This document shows, in pieces, positions 6,049 to 6,627 of a stretch of DNA of 6,627 bases. Below the pieces are notes generated by a model. The model was not told the origin of the DNA and did no database searches. It was given only the letters and a program-made list of their open reading frames with translations. The stretch spans positions 1-6,627 of the forward strand of contig SCTL01000195.1 of the NCBI GenBank assembly GCA_004297495.1, given 5' to 3'. Made by a program: the position numbers and the translations under genes. Within the stretch, counting starts at the first letter, position 1. Each line of letters starts with the position of its first letter. The stretch comes from Verrucomicrobiota bacterium. Lineage in GTDB: Bacteria > Verrucomicrobiota > Verrucomicrobiia > Limisphaerales > JADLHS01.

Positions 6049-6405
6049 TCAACTGCCCCGGTAGGTTGAATAGGACCAAGGCGAACAAAGCAACGGCACA
6101 TGATAGCTCGCGCCGGCGTCGGCGATACCGAACCGCACCGGCACCTTGTCGAGGAAATGGATTTTTGGCAGCGCCGTGGTCTTGGTGGCAAAATAATCGC
6201 CCACAAAAAAAATGATTTCGTATTGGCCGGGCTGCATTTCCTCGGCGGAGAGCAATGGCTGATCGGTGCGACCGTCGGTGTTGGTCTTGGCGCTGGTGAC
6301 CAGCGTGCGGTCCTCGCCGTCGAGGGACCAGAGTTCGATTTTCATTCCTGACGCCGGGCAACCGTGCGCGGTGTCGAGGACGTGCGTGCTGAGTTTGGCT
6401 GGCAT
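6049..6405 (-). CDS. uraH: 5-hydroxyisourate hydrolase (transthyretin-like)
   Basis: This 118-residue protein has the compact transthyretin fold of HIU hydrolase (also PucM/HiuH), which hydrolyses 5-hydroxyisourate from urate oxidase to OHCU. The catalytic residues are present: H8 in LSTHVLDTA, R46 in TNTDGR, H102 in YHVPLL, and the obligatory C-terminal YRGS (115-118), after which the stop follows at once. The first His of the common HYHVP motif is Ser100 here. I chose the ATG at 6405 because the family begins right before LSTHVLD; longer versions starting as far up as 6576 would overlap the serine hydrolase gene and add unrelated residues. No signal peptide is present, so it is expected in the cytoplasm. 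It starts 58 bases after the serine hydrolase stop and precedes allC by 38 bases. Its usual partner UraD is not in the window. Confidence 0.95.
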   Translation of the reverse strand: MPAKLSTHVLDTAHGCPASGMKIELWSLDGEDRTLVTSAKTNTDGRTDQPLLSAEEMQPGQYEIIFFVGDYFATKTTALPKIHFLDKVPVRFGIADAGASYHVPLLCSPWSYSTYRGS

Positions 6406-6463
6406 AAAACTGTCGCGGAGGTTCGCGCCGCGTTGATGCGCCCATGCAAGCAGGTGCGCGGGT

Positions 6464-6627
6464 TTATTCCAATGAAATTTTTGGCAACAGCCGCAGAATC
6501 TCGACGCCGAGCAGGTCCAGGGAATTGTCGCCCGCCATCGCGTCGCCGTAATTCGAGAGCACGACCACGCCGACATGGTTCGCTCTGTCGAAGCCCATGA
6601 AGCTCACGTAGCCGCCCGTGCCGCCGT
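6464..6627 (-). CDS. Class C beta-lactamase-like serine hydrolase, C-terminal fragment
   Basis: The last 53 codons of a gene that begins beyond the right edge are visible, ending in TAA at 6464-6466. The readable start, GGTGGYVSFMGFD, followed by HVGVVVLSN, is the end of the beta-lactamase/penicillin-binding-protein fold, where the third active-site motif (usually H-x-G in this branch) is followed by GGTGGY and a beta-hairpin. The SxxK and YxN motifs lie outside the window, so activity cannot be judged. These proteins act as esterases, peptidases or beta-lactamases and are often exported; substrate and location are unknown here. It is on the same strand as uraH with a 58-base gap, so it may share a transcript, but it has no known role in purine breakdown. 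Confidence 0.82.
   Translation of the reverse strand, partial: GGTGGYVSFMGFDRANHVGVVVLSNYGDAMAGDNSLDLLGVEILRLLPKISLE

Noticed and set aside
6406..6576. A 57-residue N-terminal extension of uraH from an ATG at 6576
   Set aside because: The extra residues overlap the C-terminal coding region of the serine hydrolase and do not look like a signal peptide. The family starts at MPAKLSTHVLD.
1..6627. A CRISPR array, tRNA, or functional link between the CBASS-like genes and purine breakdown
   Set aside because: The repeats are palindromic units without regular spacers, I found no cloverleaf, and nothing but adjacency connects the two gene groups.

Overview
This window looks like part of a free-living bacterial chromosome. 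All genes that can be supported lie on the minus strand, so they read from the right edge (6627) to the left edge (1). The lineage is probably Verrucomicrobiota or a similar environmental phylum. That guess rests on GC-rich genes, almost no Shine-Dalgarno sequences before the starts, and palindromic or short tandem spacer repeats of a style I associate with that group. No ribosomal or other taxonomic marker is present, so it stays tentative.

The main block (about 1198-6405) is a ureide (purine-ring) catabolism cluster. In transcription order it holds uraH (5-hydroxyisourate hydrolase), allC (allantoate amidohydrolase), allB (allantoinase), allE ((S)-ureidoglycine aminohydrolase) and an M20 ureidoglycolate amidohydrolase (UAH). 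The last four would carry allantoin to glyoxylate and release all four ring nitrogens as ammonia, with two CO2. This is the urea-free route best known from plants, and the AllC, AllE and UAH proteins each carry long motifs like those of the plant enzymes. Urate oxidase, OHCU decarboxylase (UraD) and ureidoglycolate lyase (AllA) are not in the window. Upstream of uraH, at the right edge, is the C-terminal end of a class C beta-lactamase-like serine hydrolase.

The left end (1-1062) is different. A CD-NTase-type nucleotidyltransferase overlaps by four bases (ATGA) the start of a multi-pass membrane protein that runs off the window. This is the arrangement of a compact CBASS-like anti-phage module: a cyclic-nucleotide synthase plus a membrane effector. 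Sampled stretches here have visibly lower GC than the ureide genes, and the module is separated from them by a 130-base spacer made of three hairpins, so it was probably acquired independently.

Spacers: 1063-1197 holds the three-hairpin element. 4546-4780 holds a pair of 36-base palindromic units in inverted orientation. 6011-6048 holds three 9-base tandem units. I found no tRNA, rRNA, CRISPR array or transposase, and no stretch over 300 bases lacks a gene.
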